A stretch of 26,825 nucleotides of DNA from CAWDMN01 sp963803155 (GTDB lineage: Bacteria; Acidobacteriota; Terriglobia; Versatilivoradales; Versatilivoraceae): assembly GCA_963803155.1 (NCBI GenBank), contig CAWDMN010000079.1:1-26825 (forward strand). The letters are read 5' to 3'. Positions 1 through 8,824 of the stretch are shown one piece after another. The notes beneath the pieces are model-generated. The model was not told the origin of the DNA and did not search any database. It saw nothing but the letters and a program-made list of their open reading frames with translations. The stretch's first letter is position 1; each line of letters starts with the position of its first letter. The position numbers were made by a program, and so were the translations under genes.

Positions 1-2
1 CG

Positions 3-752
3 GTCATCGAAATCAAGGATCTGGTGAAAGATTATAGGCTCGGCGAGGTGCCGGTGCATGTGTTGAAGAACATCTCGTTTGAGATCGAAAGGGGAGATTT
101 CGTTTCCATCATGGGGCCGTCCGGATCGGGAAAATCCACGCTCATGAACATCCTCGGGTGCCTCGATAAGCCGACTTCCGGGGCTTACAGGCTGGACGGA
201 ATCAGCGTCGCAAATCTGAATCGTGACCAACTGGCGGAGATCCGGAACAAGAAGATTGGGTTCGTATTCCAGCAGTTCAACCTGCTGGCGCGAACCAGTG
301 CGGCGGAAAATGTGGAACTGCCGCTGATGTACACCGACGCCCCAGCCCGTGAGCGCTACGAGCGGGCGAGAAAGGCGTTGCGCGCCGTGGGACTCGCCGG
401 ACGCGAGGAACACCAGCCGAGCCAGCTTTCCGGCGGCCAGCAACAGCGCGTGGCCATCGCGCGGTCGCTGGTGAACGATCCCAGCATAATCTTGGCGGAC
501 GAACCGACCGGAGCGCTGGACTCGAGGACCAGCCTCGAGATCATGGCGATCTTCCAACGGCTGAACCGCGAAGAGGGGATCACCATGATCGTGGTGACAC
601 ACGATCCGGATATCGCGGCTTACTCAAACCGGAGCATCCATTTCAAAGATGGCAGGTTGCAACTCGACGAGAGGCTGGCCCACCCCCGCGAGGCGCGGAA
701 GGACTTGGAGCAGCTTCCCGCCGAGCAATCGGAGGAGATAGTCTCGTCATGA
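3..752 (+). CDS. ABC efflux transporter ATP-binding subunit (MacB/LolD type), 5' end cut by window
   Basis: This is the cytoplasmic ATPase of a MacB/LolD-type exporter. Numbering from the GTG at 24, it shows Walker A GPSGSGKST (31-39), a Q-loop glutamine near 83, the LSGGQ signature (135-139), Walker B IILADE (155-160) and the switch histidine at 193 (VVTHD). The reading frame stays open to the window edge and encodes VIEIKDL before that GTG. This is the normal start of the family (usually MIEIKDL), so the GTG at 24 is internal and the true start lies at or just before base 1. The stop overlaps the permease start in an ATGA, which indicates translational coupling. The family energises export of lipoproteins, peptides or macrolides; the substrate cannot be read from the sequence. 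Confidence 0.95.
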   Translation, partial: VIEIKDLVKDYRLGEVPVHVLKNISFEIERGDFVSIMGPSGSGKSTLMNILGCLDKPTSGAYRLDGISVANLNRDQLAEIRNKKIGFVFQQFNLLARTSAAENVELPLMYTDAPARERYERARKALRAVGLAGREEHQPSQLSGGQQQRVAIARSLVNDPSIILADEPTGALDSRTSLEIMAIFQRLNREEGITMIVVTHDPDIAAYSNRSIHFKDGRLQLDERLAHPREARKDLEQLPAEQSEEIVSS

Positions 753-1984
753 ATAAGATTGTTGCCAGCATCAAGATTGCGCTCCGCGCGCTGAAGGTCA
801 ACCGCATGCGCTCGGCGCTTACCATGCTGGGTATTATTATTGGCGTGGCGGCAGTGATCGCGATGGTGGGTGTTGGCTCGGGAGCCACCGCGCGGATTGA
901 GCAGCAGATTCAGAGTATCGGGAGCAACCTGATTATCGTGCTGCCGGGCAGCATCAGCAGCAATGGCGTCCGGCTCGGCTCCGGCGCGGTAGCATCGTTG
1001 ACGCAAGACGATGCGAAGGCAATCGCGGCCGAGTGCCCGTCCGTCGCTTTCGCCGCCCCTGCCGTGCGCGGCGGAGTACAAGTGGTTTGCGGAAACGCCA
1101 ACTGGGCCACCAATGCGCAGGGGGTGACTCCTGAGTACATGACGATCCGCGATTACACCATGATGTCCGGCCAATTTTTCACGACGCAGGATGTGGATGC
1201 GGCCGCTAAAACGGCCGTGTTGGGTGAAACCGTCGCGCGGAATCTATTTGGCGACAGCGATCCCACGGGGCAGGTGGTCATCATCAAGAATGTGCCGTTT
1301 ACCGTGGCGGGTGTGCTGACACCGAAAGGACAGTCGCCAACGGGTCAGGACCAGGATGATGTCATCCTGCTGCCGATCTCCACGGCCACGCAAAAGGTTC
1401 TCGGCGCCAACAAGGCCAATGCCAAAGCGGTCGGCTCGTTGATGGTACAAGCCATGAGCCCGCAGGCCATGGACCAGGCGATTCAGGAGATGGAGGCGCT
1501 GCTGCGCGAACGGCATAAGATCTTGCCGGGCCTGGAGGACGATTTCACGATCCGCAATCTCACCGAGGTGTTCGAGGCCCAGGAAACGTCGGCGCAAGTG
1601 ATGTCGATTCTGCTTGGCGCGATCGCGTCAGTCTCGCTGATCGTGGGGGGCATCGGAATCATGAATATCATGCTGGTGTCGGTGACCGAACGAACGCGGG
1701 AGATCGGCTTGCGCCAGGCAGTGGGCGCCAAGACGCGAGACATCCTAATGCAGTTCCTGGTGGAAGCCGTGACCCTCTCCCTGCTAGGCGGAATTGTCGG
1801 AATTGTGTTTGGGCTGGCCTCTTCGCTGCTCATCTCGCACTTCGCGAAATGGTCGACTGAGGTCAGCCCTTTGTCGATTCTCCTGGCATTCTTATTTTCC
1901 GCGCTGGTGGGAGTATTTTTCGGCTACTACCCTGCGCGCAAGGCGGCCTTCCTGGATCCCATCGAGGCCCTCAGGTATGAATGA
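749..1984 (+). CDS. ABC transporter permease, MacB periplasmic core plus FtsX domain
   Basis: This 411-residue inner-membrane subunit pairs with the ATPase it overlaps by 4 bp. It has one N-terminal membrane segment (about 24-45), a large MacB_PCD periplasmic domain (about 50-280) and three C-terminal segments (about 284-308, 336-360, 374-395) forming the FtsX domain. Family hallmarks are the TERTREIGLRQAVGA motif after the second segment and the PARKAAFLDPIEALRYE end. E. coli MacB fuses ATPase and permease, whereas here they are separate chains, as in many bacterial MacB-like exporters. Together with the outer-membrane protein that follows, it should work by mechanotransmission in a tripartite pump. 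The adaptor (MacA-like) is not seen and is probably upstream of the window. Confidence 0.95.
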   Translation: MNKIVASIKIALRALKVNRMRSALTMLGIIIGVAAVIAMVGVGSGATARIEQQIQSIGSNLIIVLPGSISSNGVRLGSGAVASLTQDDAKAIAAECPSVAFAAPAVRGGVQVVCGNANWATNAQGVTPEYMTIRDYTMMSGQFFTTQDVDAAAKTAVLGETVARNLFGDSDPTGQVVIIKNVPFTVAGVLTPKGQSPTGQDQDDVILLPISTATQKVLGANKANAKAVGSLMVQAMSPQAMDQAIQEMEALLRERHKILPGLEDDFTIRNLTEVFEAQETSAQVMSILLGAIASVSLIVGGIGIMNIMLVSVTERTREIGLRQAVGAKTRDILMQFLVEAVTLSLLGGIVGIVFGLASSLLISHFAKWSTEVSPLSILLAFLFSALVGVFFGYYPARKAAFLDPIEALRYE

Positions 1985-2029
1985 TCGAATTCGCCAAGGT
2001 GCAGCGGATCGCGGCAAGGCGGATGCTCC

Positions 2030-3496
2030 TTGAAACCGAATATGAACCAGAAAGGCACATACTTGTCGTTTTGTCTTCGCCTGCCAATCCTTTTCGGGAC
2101 AGTCGGATTGCTGCTTTTTTCGAATGCCTGCCTGATCGGCCCGAAGTACCAGCGCCCGGGCGATGCGGCACCGCCGGCCTTTAAAGAAGAGCTTCCGGCC
2201 GGTTGGAAGGAAGCGCAACCCAATGATGGGGCGCTTCGGGGCCAGTGGTGGAAGGTTTACAACGATCCCCGGCTCGACGCGCTCGAAGATGAGGTGAGCA
2301 TCTCCAACCAGAATGTGTTGGCCGCCGAAGCCCAGTTCCGTGAAGCCAAAGCGGCCGTGCGCCTCGCCCGGGCCGGCCAATTTCCCACGGTGGCCGTCGC
2401 GCCATCTGCCACACGTTCCGGACCGGCGGTGGCTTCCCGCGTGCTAAGCCTTTACACGATACCCTTCGATTTTTCCTATCAGATCGATGTGTGGGGAAAC
2501 ATCCGGCGCGGCGTCAGGGCAAATTCAGTCATCGCGCAGGCTTCAGCGGCGCAACTGGAGAATGCCCGCTTGTTGTACCAGGCCGAACTCGCCATGGATT
2601 ATTTCCAGATTCAGGGACTGGATGCTTCGCGGCAGTTGCTGGACGCCACGGTGAAGTCATACGAGCAATACGTTCAACTGACCCAGGACCGGTTCGATGG
2701 GGGTGTCGCATCGGAGGGCGATGTGGCCCTGGCTCAAACTCAGTTGGAGACGGCCCGCGCGCAGTTGGCCGACCTGGGGGTTCAGCGAGCCCAATTCGAA
2801 CATGCGATCGCGGTGCTCGTGGGCAAGCCCCCTTCGGATTTGTCGATCCCCGCCGCCCCGAACCAGTCTCCGCCGCCGGCATCTCTGATCGGGATCCCTT
2901 CCACCCTGATGGAACGAAGGCCCGACGTCGCTGCTGCCGAACGGCAGGTTGCGGCCGCGAACGAACAGATCGGGATTGCCAAGGCTGCGTTCTTCCCGTC
3001 ATTGACCATCAGCGCCAACGCGGGTTCGCAAGCCACCGTTCTCGGCGATTTGCTCACATGGCCAAGCCGCTTCTGGTCCGTGGGACCCCAGTTGGCTGAG
3101 ACTCTCTTCGATGCGGGCAAGCGCCGTGCTCAAGTCAAGCTGACCCAAGCCGCCTATGATGCCACCGTGGCGAATTACCGGCAGACGGTGCTGACCTCAT
3201 TTCAACAGGTGGAGGACAATCTGGCCCAGTTGCGCATCCTCGCCGAAGAGGCTGAAATCACCGACCGGGCGGTCAAAGCCGCGCAGCGATCTCTTGAAAT
3301 TTCAACAATCCAATATCGCGGCGGGCTCGCGAACTATCTGCAGGTGATCACCTCGCAAACCAGCACGCTGCAGAATCAACGGACGGCCGTCGATATTCTC
3401 ACGCGGCGCATGGCCGCAAGCGTATCCTTGATCCAAGCCCTTGGCGGCGGCTGGGACATATCGCAGCTGCCCTCTTCCCAAGACATACGACGCTGA
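2030..3496 (+). CDS. Outer-membrane efflux lipoprotein (TolC/OprM, NodT family)
   Basis: This is the outer-membrane channel of the pump, 488 residues as called. It contains the family's N-terminal GPKYQRP motif right after a signal sequence ending in SNAC, a probable lipidation cysteine although Ser at -3 is not the favoured residue. Two OEP repeats follow (about 70-265 and 285-475). Motifs typical of NodT/OprM proteins are WWKVYNDPRLDALE, YQIDVWGNIRRGV, IPSTLMERRPDVAAAERQ and LFDAGKRRAQV. The TTG at 2030 is favoured because AAGGCGG lies 7 bp upstream; an ATG at 2042 is the alternative and would be poorly spaced. The gene starts 45 bp after the permease, so it probably belongs to the same operon. 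Confidence 0.93.
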   Translation: MKPNMNQKGTYLSFCLRLPILFGTVGLLLFSNACLIGPKYQRPGDAAPPAFKEELPAGWKEAQPNDGALRGQWWKVYNDPRLDALEDEVSISNQNVLAAEAQFREAKAAVRLARAGQFPTVAVAPSATRSGPAVASRVLSLYTIPFDFSYQIDVWGNIRRGVRANSVIAQASAAQLENARLLYQAELAMDYFQIQGLDASRQLLDATVKSYEQYVQLTQDRFDGGVASEGDVALAQTQLETARAQLADLGVQRAQFEHAIAVLVGKPPSDLSIPAAPNQSPPPASLIGIPSTLMERRPDVAAAERQVAAANEQIGIAKAAFFPSLTISANAGSQATVLGDLLTWPSRFWSVGPQLAETLFDAGKRRAQVKLTQAAYDATVANYRQTVLTSFQQVEDNLAQLRILAEEAEITDRAVKAAQRSLEISTIQYRGGLANYLQVITSQTSTLQNQRTAVDILTRRMAASVSLIQALGGGWDISQLPSSQDIRR

Positions 3497-3558
3497 GCGA
3501 ATGGAGCTGGAGCCAGTACTGCAGTGACCGCACCGGCGAGAGAAGCTTAATACGCGCG

Positions 3559-3924
3559 GTGGTCCACGGCTCCGCGCCTCTTTCCGCCCGGAATCATAGC
3601 GCGGACGTCATCAAGGCGAAAATTCTCTTCCAGTTCACCGCCAGTGCCGAATTGCTGTCTGTTGGCGAATATGAATTCCACATTGATCTCAAGATCGATA
3701 CTGTGAGAATCGCCAGTTGGTCCATGGAAGGCAGCGCCAATGTGTTGATCATGACGCGCCTCGCCGCAAAAATTCACTCGACCACAACAGATGCTCACAT
3801 CGTGTTCGATAAGATCAGGGAGGCCTATGCGCTTTCAGAGTTGTGGGAACCGGAAAACGACGGCATCCTGAGGCACGCCACCAAGGGAAAACACGAGCAC
3901 CCTGTTGTGTATGTGCCACGCTAG
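3559..3924 (+). CDS. Hypothetical protein, doubtful ORF
   Basis: This open frame of 121 codons starts with GTG and I do not recognise it. Third codon positions are fairly rich in G and C, as in neighbouring real genes, which is the main argument that it is or was coding. There is no clear Shine-Dalgarno site, no signal peptide, no membrane segment and no familiar motif. An 83-codon frame on the opposite strand (3547-3798) covers much of the same sequence and also looks acceptable, so the strand is not certain. It follows the efflux operon by 62 bp and precedes about 580 bp without a gene. It may be a decayed or spurious gene. Confidence 0.3.
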   Translation: MVHGSAPLSARNHSADVIKAKILFQFTASAELLSVGEYEFHIDLKIDTVRIASWSMEGSANVLIMTRLAAKIHSTTTDAHIVFDKIREAYALSELWEPENDGILRHATKGKHEHPVVYVPR

Positions 3925-4502
3925 TGTTTTATCGCGCAAGTTTGCGAAAGTATTTCTCAATTGAGAACCTAGAATCCGAAGTTTCTTTTGTAATAAGATT
4001 CTTCGCCTGTGATGATTTCCTCCTTGCGCTGAAGCCAAATCTCCCGTCAGCCAAGTCCAGTTGAATCCATGAATTTTGGAAAAGTGTCCTTGATTTCTCA
4101 GGCGGGTGGCTTAGGCCACAGCTAACATTGTCGAAGATGCTTAAGTCAGCCTCCTCGATCCAGATGTAGAGTCCATGAAACGCGGAAAACAGGAGTGTCT
4201 CATCGAGAGCGAATTCGATTACTCAATCCCTCGCTATCAGCATTTCCTCATGAAGATCGTCCAATACTCCTCTCACAAGATTAACTTCTAACCTCAAAAT
4301 TCACCCAATTTCAATTTTGGAAAGGGAAGGTCGGTCTTATCCGAAAAATGCTGCCTTTTGCGCGCCACAATATCGGTTTCCATTGCGGTTGATCCTCGGT
4401 TGAGAGTATGTCTCATGTGGGATGCCACACACTGGATCTCAACGGATCGAATGTGTGGCACCTCGCGGGCTTGATTCTTGGGGCCTCTCTTGATGGGAAC
4501 GT
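3925..4502. other. Gene-free stretch
   Basis: About 580 bases with no convincing ORF on either strand and no RNA gene that I can recognise. The only structure noticed is the inverted repeat at 4423-4460, next to the 3' end of the BON-domain gene. Confidence 0.6.
4423..4460. repeat. 9-bp perfect inverted repeat downstream of the BON gene
   Basis: TGCCACACA (4423-4431) pairs with TGTGTGGCA (4452-4460) across a 20-nt loop. It begins about 43 bp past the stop of the minus-strand BON gene, where a terminator could sit. No T-run follows the stem on the minus strand, so a rho-independent terminator is not demonstrated. Confidence 0.5.
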
Positions 4503-5081
4503 TTAGGATTGCACCCTGAGGTTATTGGTGACGGAAAACACTCCCGGCACTCCGTTGGCCTCCATGTTGGCAATGATTTTATCCATGGAGCGGCCGACAT
4601 AACCCTCCAGTGTTACATTCCCGTTCTTTACGATGATTCGGATCGGCGACACGGGCTGAATAGCGTACAGTTTCATGGCCGAATCGGCATAGATTTTCCG
4701 GTAGGTCATCAACCGAATCCGGTCATCGTTGGGGGAAGTTGGCAAAACCTCCACATGATTAATCACCTGGCCGACGCCCTTAACTCTTTCCACGGCTCTC
4801 TGCGCGTCTTTCGCCAGGGTCGGTCGGCTCACCTGCCCCGAGAGTTCCACCTTGTCCCCATCGACTCTGAATGTCAGGTTGTCGAAAACACCGTAATAGG
4901 GGAGCATGATCAACTCATGCCGCACGGCATCTTCCAAGGGGGATAGGGTCGGCGCTGGAACAGCCTTCCCCTGATCCGGATTCGAGTTGTGATGCGCTTG
5001 TGCCCGATCCGCCATGGGTAAAAGAATCAAAGCCCAAAACAGAATCGCTCCAGTCAAACAACGGTATATTTGGTTTTTCAT
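4503..5081 (-). CDS. Exported protein with two BON domains
   Basis: This 192-residue protein has a Sec signal peptide (hydrophobic 9-22, likely cleavage after ADRAQA near 29), a short Pro-rich linker, and two BON domains at about 48-113 and 120-191. Each shows the family pattern of a beta-strand with Gly (VELSGQVSRP; VTLEGYVGRS) followed by a helix and a VTNNLRV or VINHVEV strand. BON proteins such as OsmY and the C-terminal half of Kbp/DolP bind membranes or lipids and often respond to osmotic or envelope stress. The exact role here is unknown. AAGGAGGAATT directly upstream of the ATG fixes the start. It lies 292 bp downstream of the PEGA gene on the same strand, too far to assume one operon. 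Confidence 0.88.
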   Translation of the reverse strand: MKNQIYRCLTGAILFWALILLPMADRAQAHHNSNPDQGKAVPAPTLSPLEDAVRHELIMLPYYGVFDNLTFRVDGDKVELSGQVSRPTLAKDAQRAVERVKGVGQVINHVEVLPTSPNDDRIRLMTYRKIYADSAMKLYAIQPVSPIRIIVKNGNVTLEGYVGRSMDKIIANMEANGVPGVFSVTNNLRVQS

Positions 5082-5262
5082 AATTCCTCCTTTTTTAGCA
5101 GCAATTGATTGCCTTCCAAGAGGCGAAGTTTTTTAGTTTTCTTGAGTCCATGTGCGGTATAGCCAAACTACTGGCCCCGCTTCCATCCTTAACAACGTCA
5201 TTCACGCATGCCTCGTTTCCCGATTCATGTAATACACCGCAAAAGGTCCGATATTTTATTAG

Positions 5263-5309
5263 TGGGCTGTAATCTCAGTCGCCCTAAGGTTTCCTTCCAT
5301 TACAGCCCA
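5263..5309. repeat. 11-bp perfect inverted repeat between PEGA and BON genes
   Basis: TGGGCTGTAAT (5263-5273) pairs exactly with ATTACAGCCCA (5299-5309), leaving a 25-nt loop. It sits 65 bp past the PEGA stop and 182 bp before the BON start on the minus strand. It could end the PEGA transcript or act in the BON leader. There is no strong U-run on the minus-strand 3' side. Confidence 0.6.
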
Positions 5310-5373
5310 GAAAATTAAGCGTTACTCCTCTTGTGGCATTTCCCGGTGTTGCGAAAGTCATGCCACTTAAGAA

Positions 5374-5811
5374 CTAAGGGTTAGCTTCGACACGCAGTTC
5401 TGGACGAATGTGCAGCGTTTTGCCCGCCACTACATAGACTTTTTCCGCGTAAGGAGCACGACCTGGAGCGCGAATTTCCAGATCATATGTGCCGGGGTGC
5501 AGCCGAAACGACTTCAGCTTTCCCGTGGTCCCGGCATAGGCCCCATTCACGAGAATATCAGCATCCCTCACGTCAGTGTCTAACTTGATTTCACCACTGT
5601 TCTGGTTAATCCCCATGTAGTATGGCCCGGAATAAGGACCATAATAATACGGAGAGTACCAGCCCCATCCCGGATACGCCGGACCATAAAAGAAGCCCCC
5701 CACGATACGTCCGCGGGCTTCGGCAGGCATTGTCAATATCAGCAGGAAACCGAGCATCACAACGGAAGTGAAAACTGGTTTTGCGAGAGTCAGTTTTTTC
5801 AGAGATCTCAT
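5374..5811 (-). CDS. Exported PEGA-domain protein with a Gly/Tyr/Pro-rich linker
   Basis: This 145-residue protein has a signal peptide (about 1-33, basic MRSLKK start, hydrophobic 14-28, ending PAEARG), then a Gly/Tyr/Pro-rich stretch (about 38-66, including GWGWYSPYYYGPYSGPYY), then a PEGA domain (about 74-140). The PEGA domain is recognised by GEIKLDTDVRDADILVNGAYAG and by LHPGTYDLEIRAPG; in this family the G-x-Y-x-L-x-I step is diagnostic. PEGA domains are found in envelope proteins and are thought to mediate contacts with surface-layer or other envelope components. A longer frame opens 33 bp upstream, but AAAGGAGG lies 6 bp before the ATG at 5811, so that start is preferred. Substrate and partners are unknown. 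Confidence 0.85.
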   Translation of the reverse strand: MRSLKKLTLAKPVFTSVVMLGFLLILTMPAEARGRIVGGFFYGPAYPGWGWYSPYYYGPYSGPYYMGINQNSGEIKLDTDVRDADILVNGAYAGTTGKLKSFRLHPGTYDLEIRAPGRAPYAEKVYVVAGKTLHIRPELRVEANP

Positions 5812-5817
5812 AGTGAA

Positions 5818-5825
5818 CCTCCTTT
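5818..5825 (-). promoter_or_regulatory. Shine-Dalgarno site deciding the PEGA gene start
   Basis: Read on the minus strand this is AAAGGAGG, 6 bp before the ATG at 5811. It makes the in-frame start 33 bp further upstream unlikely. Confidence 0.8.
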
Positions 5826-7206
5826 GAAATACAACTTCATACAAGCAACATTGTCGCCAATCTAAATTCTTTGCTATTCGGCGTTCACTCCAGCGTTGTG
5901 AGTGCAGGTTAGGCAGTCCTGGCCTCGTCCAGCCGCTTTGCGTGGGGTTTCAAGTATTCACCCAGCAAAAAAATTCATGCCGGGATTGGCTGCTTTCAAG
6001 CAGCGCCCTTGGCCAATTTCAACCATTTCGGTTGCTTTCAGGCACCAATCTTGTGTTTCGACGAGCCTTCCAATTGCCGCTTGTAATTTTGTGACTGCTG
6101 ATGACTCAGCTATTTGGTTGGATGCGGAATAAAGCCGGACCATTTTCCAGGCGTTGTGACGCCATGAAGATCGGTTGAAGCAAGACGTGGAGTCTGTTGG
6201 GAATGCCCAGCCGAAGGCGGAATAGTCAACTGAAGCGCCGGCCGCAGCTCCCAATGAACCAAGGATTAGGATTATTATTTTTAATCACTCTAAGAAAGAT
6301 GTTGGATTTTGCAATCTTTTTAAAAACCGAATGTTCTCAAACGATTTATAAACGGTGCCGTTTTTTTGCGGTAACCATTCCGCCGATGTACACGTCAATA
6401 TTGCCGGGATGACCGGAGACTGATTGCAAGAGGCCAATGGACATGGCATTCATCATAAATAAAATCATCCGGCCCTGGGTAAAAAGGAGCAGTTTCTCAG
6501 GGGGGATTCTTGACTTCGTCACTAAAGAAAAGCCGCGCAAACCTTACCAAGGTTCGATATTCTAAGTTTCGCATCCAAGAGCGTTTATTCATATCTTCCA
6601 GTGGATTCCTTCTTTACTCGTAAATCCATCTTCGTTGTTATTGATTACTATTGCTGGTTCGATTTCCTTTATGGTCCCGTTTTTTAAAAAAGCATGGCAT
6701 ATGATTCAGATAGTCTAAAGAAGAGAAGTCTTTGACAACGATATTTATCATTCCCAGACTTAGGCATCCAAAACCAACTCATTAGGTTGTCCTGGGATCG
6801 CTAATGGCAGCGAAGACATTGCCATTTAAAAAAGTTTTCCTGATATGGCAATAGGAATTTTGCTGTGGTGTCATTCAGAATAGCCAGGATCCCACTGATA
6901 TATAAAGTGCCGCCCTCGATGGCGTTGATGTCCTATATTGTTATAATGACTCGACGCCATCTTCGACCGGCGCGATTACCGTGATCAATCCCAACTCGCG
7001 TTACGACGAGCAATACATAGTTTTTCATAATCGTAGAAGGCCGCCGTCTCTCTCCGCCAGAAGAAGCAGCGAAAAGGCGGACAGATTTGCACTCTAGTCA
7101 GATAAGTGCCGTGGTTTTTGGGATGGATGTCCATCGTAGGGATATTGTCAAAATTATCAGATATGTGGAGAATGCGTTGAAAAATTCGAAGACACCCAGC
7201 TGTCGC

Positions 7207-7299
7207 GGATATCGGTCTCCACCGGAGATCATAAGCCATGCCGTTTGGCTCTATCCCAGATTCTGCCTGAGCTTCCGAGATATTGAAGACCTCCTGGCG
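7207..7299 (+). pseudogene. Fragment of an IS6/IS240-type transposase
   Basis: About 31 codons read GYRSPPEIISHAVWLYPRFC and then LSFRDIEDLLA. This matches the N-terminal helix-turn-helix region of IS6-family transposases, where the usual form is close to PPEIISHAVWLYHRFTLSFRDVEDLL. The catalytic DDE region is absent, downstream codons do not continue the family, and the frame ends shortly after. No terminal inverted repeats were found. It is a decayed insertion-sequence relic. Confidence 0.7.
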
Positions 7300-7992
7300 A
7301 TTGATGACGGATCAGCTGAGAGGTTGCGGCGCAGCGCACAAGACCCTCATGTCATCTGTCATCCATGATATCGACTGCGACGCCAACCATCGGGATGAAG
7401 TCTCAGACGAACCAACTCGACAAGGAAAGAAACCAATGTCAGGATCAAAATCCGCAGCTCAAGTGCGACGAATCCTGTCGGTTCAAGGAGTCATTTGGGA
7501 TCCAATCCGATTCGGATGACACCTGCTTCGATCAGCCAATCACGGTAAATTGCGGGACTACTCCTCCTTTGGTTGGCATCAAGCTACGCGTGGCGGATGA
7601 ATCCATACGTCGTCCGCCGGTCGCTGCTTCCTCGACCCGATGTTGATACGTCGAAAATACCAACAATAGACCGACCGTTGTTTTTTTAATCTCAACTTCG
7701 CTATGAGGAATGAGAAGTCCATTTTTTGTTGGGATCATCCACTTTGCCCGATTTTATCACAGCACTTTTTTCAATGTATCCATCTCCTGTGTTGCCCGTA
7801 TCTATTTTTAGGGAGAACTTGGAGCCATTTCGAATTTTGTGCAAATTTTAGAGTGATTCACTTTTTCACAGTAATCCGGGCAATTAAATTCAAATAATAT
7901 TACCAGATAAACGTGGGAAAAAAAGTTGTCGCCATGGACTATGTGTTTAGGGCGAGTTTCCAGAAACCCTCTGTTGCTGAGATTAGTGAGAT

Positions 7993-8000
7993 AAAGGAGA
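7993..8000 (+). promoter_or_regulatory. Shine-Dalgarno site deciding the start of the two-TM gene
   Basis: AAAGGAGA stands 5 bp before the ATG at 8006. Longer in-frame starts at 7913 (GTG) and 7934 (ATG) have no comparable site. Confidence 0.75.
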
Positions 8001-8005
8001 CTCCA

Positions 8006-8404
8006 ATGAAAAGTTTTGCTCCAGAATTATCCAAAAATTATGTCACAAACAAAGTCATCCTATTTGAAGAGTTAGGATTTTTTGCGGCCATCGTGATCTG
8101 CTGGCTGACGGAACTCATCGATCCACCCTTTAGCTTCATGCAAGTCATTATCGAGACCGTCAGCATAACCTTGCTTGGTTGCCTGGTCATTTCGACTACT
8201 TTGAATTTAATCAAAAGGATAAAGTACCTGGAGGGATTCGTTGTGATCTGCTCCGAGTGCAAACAAGTCAGAATAAAGGAAAAATGGCATCCTATTGAAG
8301 AATTGGTGGTCCCCAAATCCGATATTCGAATTTCTCATAGTATTTGTCCTCCATGTGCACAGAAACTCTATGGGGAGTTCTATGAAGAAAGCAGGGGCAA
8401 TTAA
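8006..8404 (+). CDS. Small two-TM membrane protein with a CxxC...CxxC cytoplasmic tail
   Basis: This 132-residue protein has two hydrophobic segments (about 22-40 and 46-68), a short linker, and a tail holding C82-x2-C85, H111, C114-x2-C117 in the pattern VICSECKQVR...KWHPIEELV...ISHSICPPCAQKLY. The same tail (ICASCKxIR...W..IE.Y...SHGICPxCxxKLYP) is commonly found at the extreme C-terminus of bacterial PAS, response-regulator and histidine-kinase proteins. There it is probably a zinc-binding or redox module. Here the module stands with only a membrane anchor and no kinase, PAS or receiver domain. It may be a zinc or redox-sensing accessory protein, but the function is unknown. The neighbouring DNA is gene-poor and repeat-rich, so genome context gives no partner. 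Confidence 0.75.
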   Translation: MKSFAPELSKNYVTNKVILFEELGFFAAIVICWLTELIDPPFSFMQVIIETVSITLLGCLVISTTLNLIKRIKYLEGFVVICSECKQVRIKEKWHPIEELVVPKSDIRISHSICPPCAQKLYGEFYEESRGN

Positions 8405-8439
8405 AAGTGAGAGAGAAGGCAAGCTGCGGAAGGCCAAAA

Positions 8440-8512
8440 GTGGGAGGCGGACTCGCTGCGGCGATCCCTATGCCACTTTGCGGGTGACGGTGGCCACGCG
8501 TGCGCCTCCCAC
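8440..8512. repeat. REP-like palindromic element with GGAG feet
   Basis: GTGGGAGGCG (8440-8449) and CGCCTCCCAC (8503-8512) form an exact 10-bp terminal inverted repeat. Each end carries a GGAG tetranucleotide facing inward, as in REP doublets. The interior holds CGGGTGACGG and a GTGGCCAC palindrome and resembles the right part of the element at 8684-8810. Confidence 0.65.
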
Positions 8513-8683
8513 CTTCAGGAGAGTCTTCTTTTCCCCAAATGGCGAAAATTTAGGCATTGTTCTTTCACTTTTGATTAGACCCGTGATCATATGGAAAGGG
8601 TAAAAAAAGTGGGAAATTGTGTATTGAGCGAGACGTATTTCAATTTCGAGTCAGCCTACCACGCGAAAGATTGCCGCTGTTTT

Positions 8684-8810
8684 GCCGTCACCGGTGCACG
8701 CTGGCTGGCCAGGGGACGCGTGACGGGTGACTTCGTCACACTCGCGCCTCCCCCCACTTTGCGATTTTCATCCTCTTGCTATGCCGGCCACGCTGGCATG
8801 AGTGGCTCTT
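8684..8810. repeat. REP-like element, copy 1 of a dispersed pair
   Basis: It shares GCCGTCACCGGTGCACGCTG, then ACGGGTGACTTCGTCACACT, a GC-rich foot and a tail like TTTTCATCCTCTTGCTATGCC with the element at 11163-11318. The core hairpin is GTGAC-TTC-GTCAC with a GGAG foot when read on the minus strand. The left arm is degenerate. Confidence 0.75.
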
Positions 8811-8824
8811 CAGAAAGTAGCGTA

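Larger units (their letters stand above)
5812..8005. other. Gene-poor region with IS remnant
   Basis: About 2.2 kb with no intact gene that I can defend. Open frames are short, overlap on both strands and lack ribosome sites or known motifs. The base composition is more AT-rich than the flanking genes, especially at 6260-6900 and 7680-7990. Two short stretches look like protein remains: the IS6-type fragment at 7207-7299, and codons at about 6919-7035 on the plus strand that read YNDSTPSSTGAITVINPNS, which I cannot assign. No tRNA or CRISPR-like array was seen. Confidence 0.55.
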
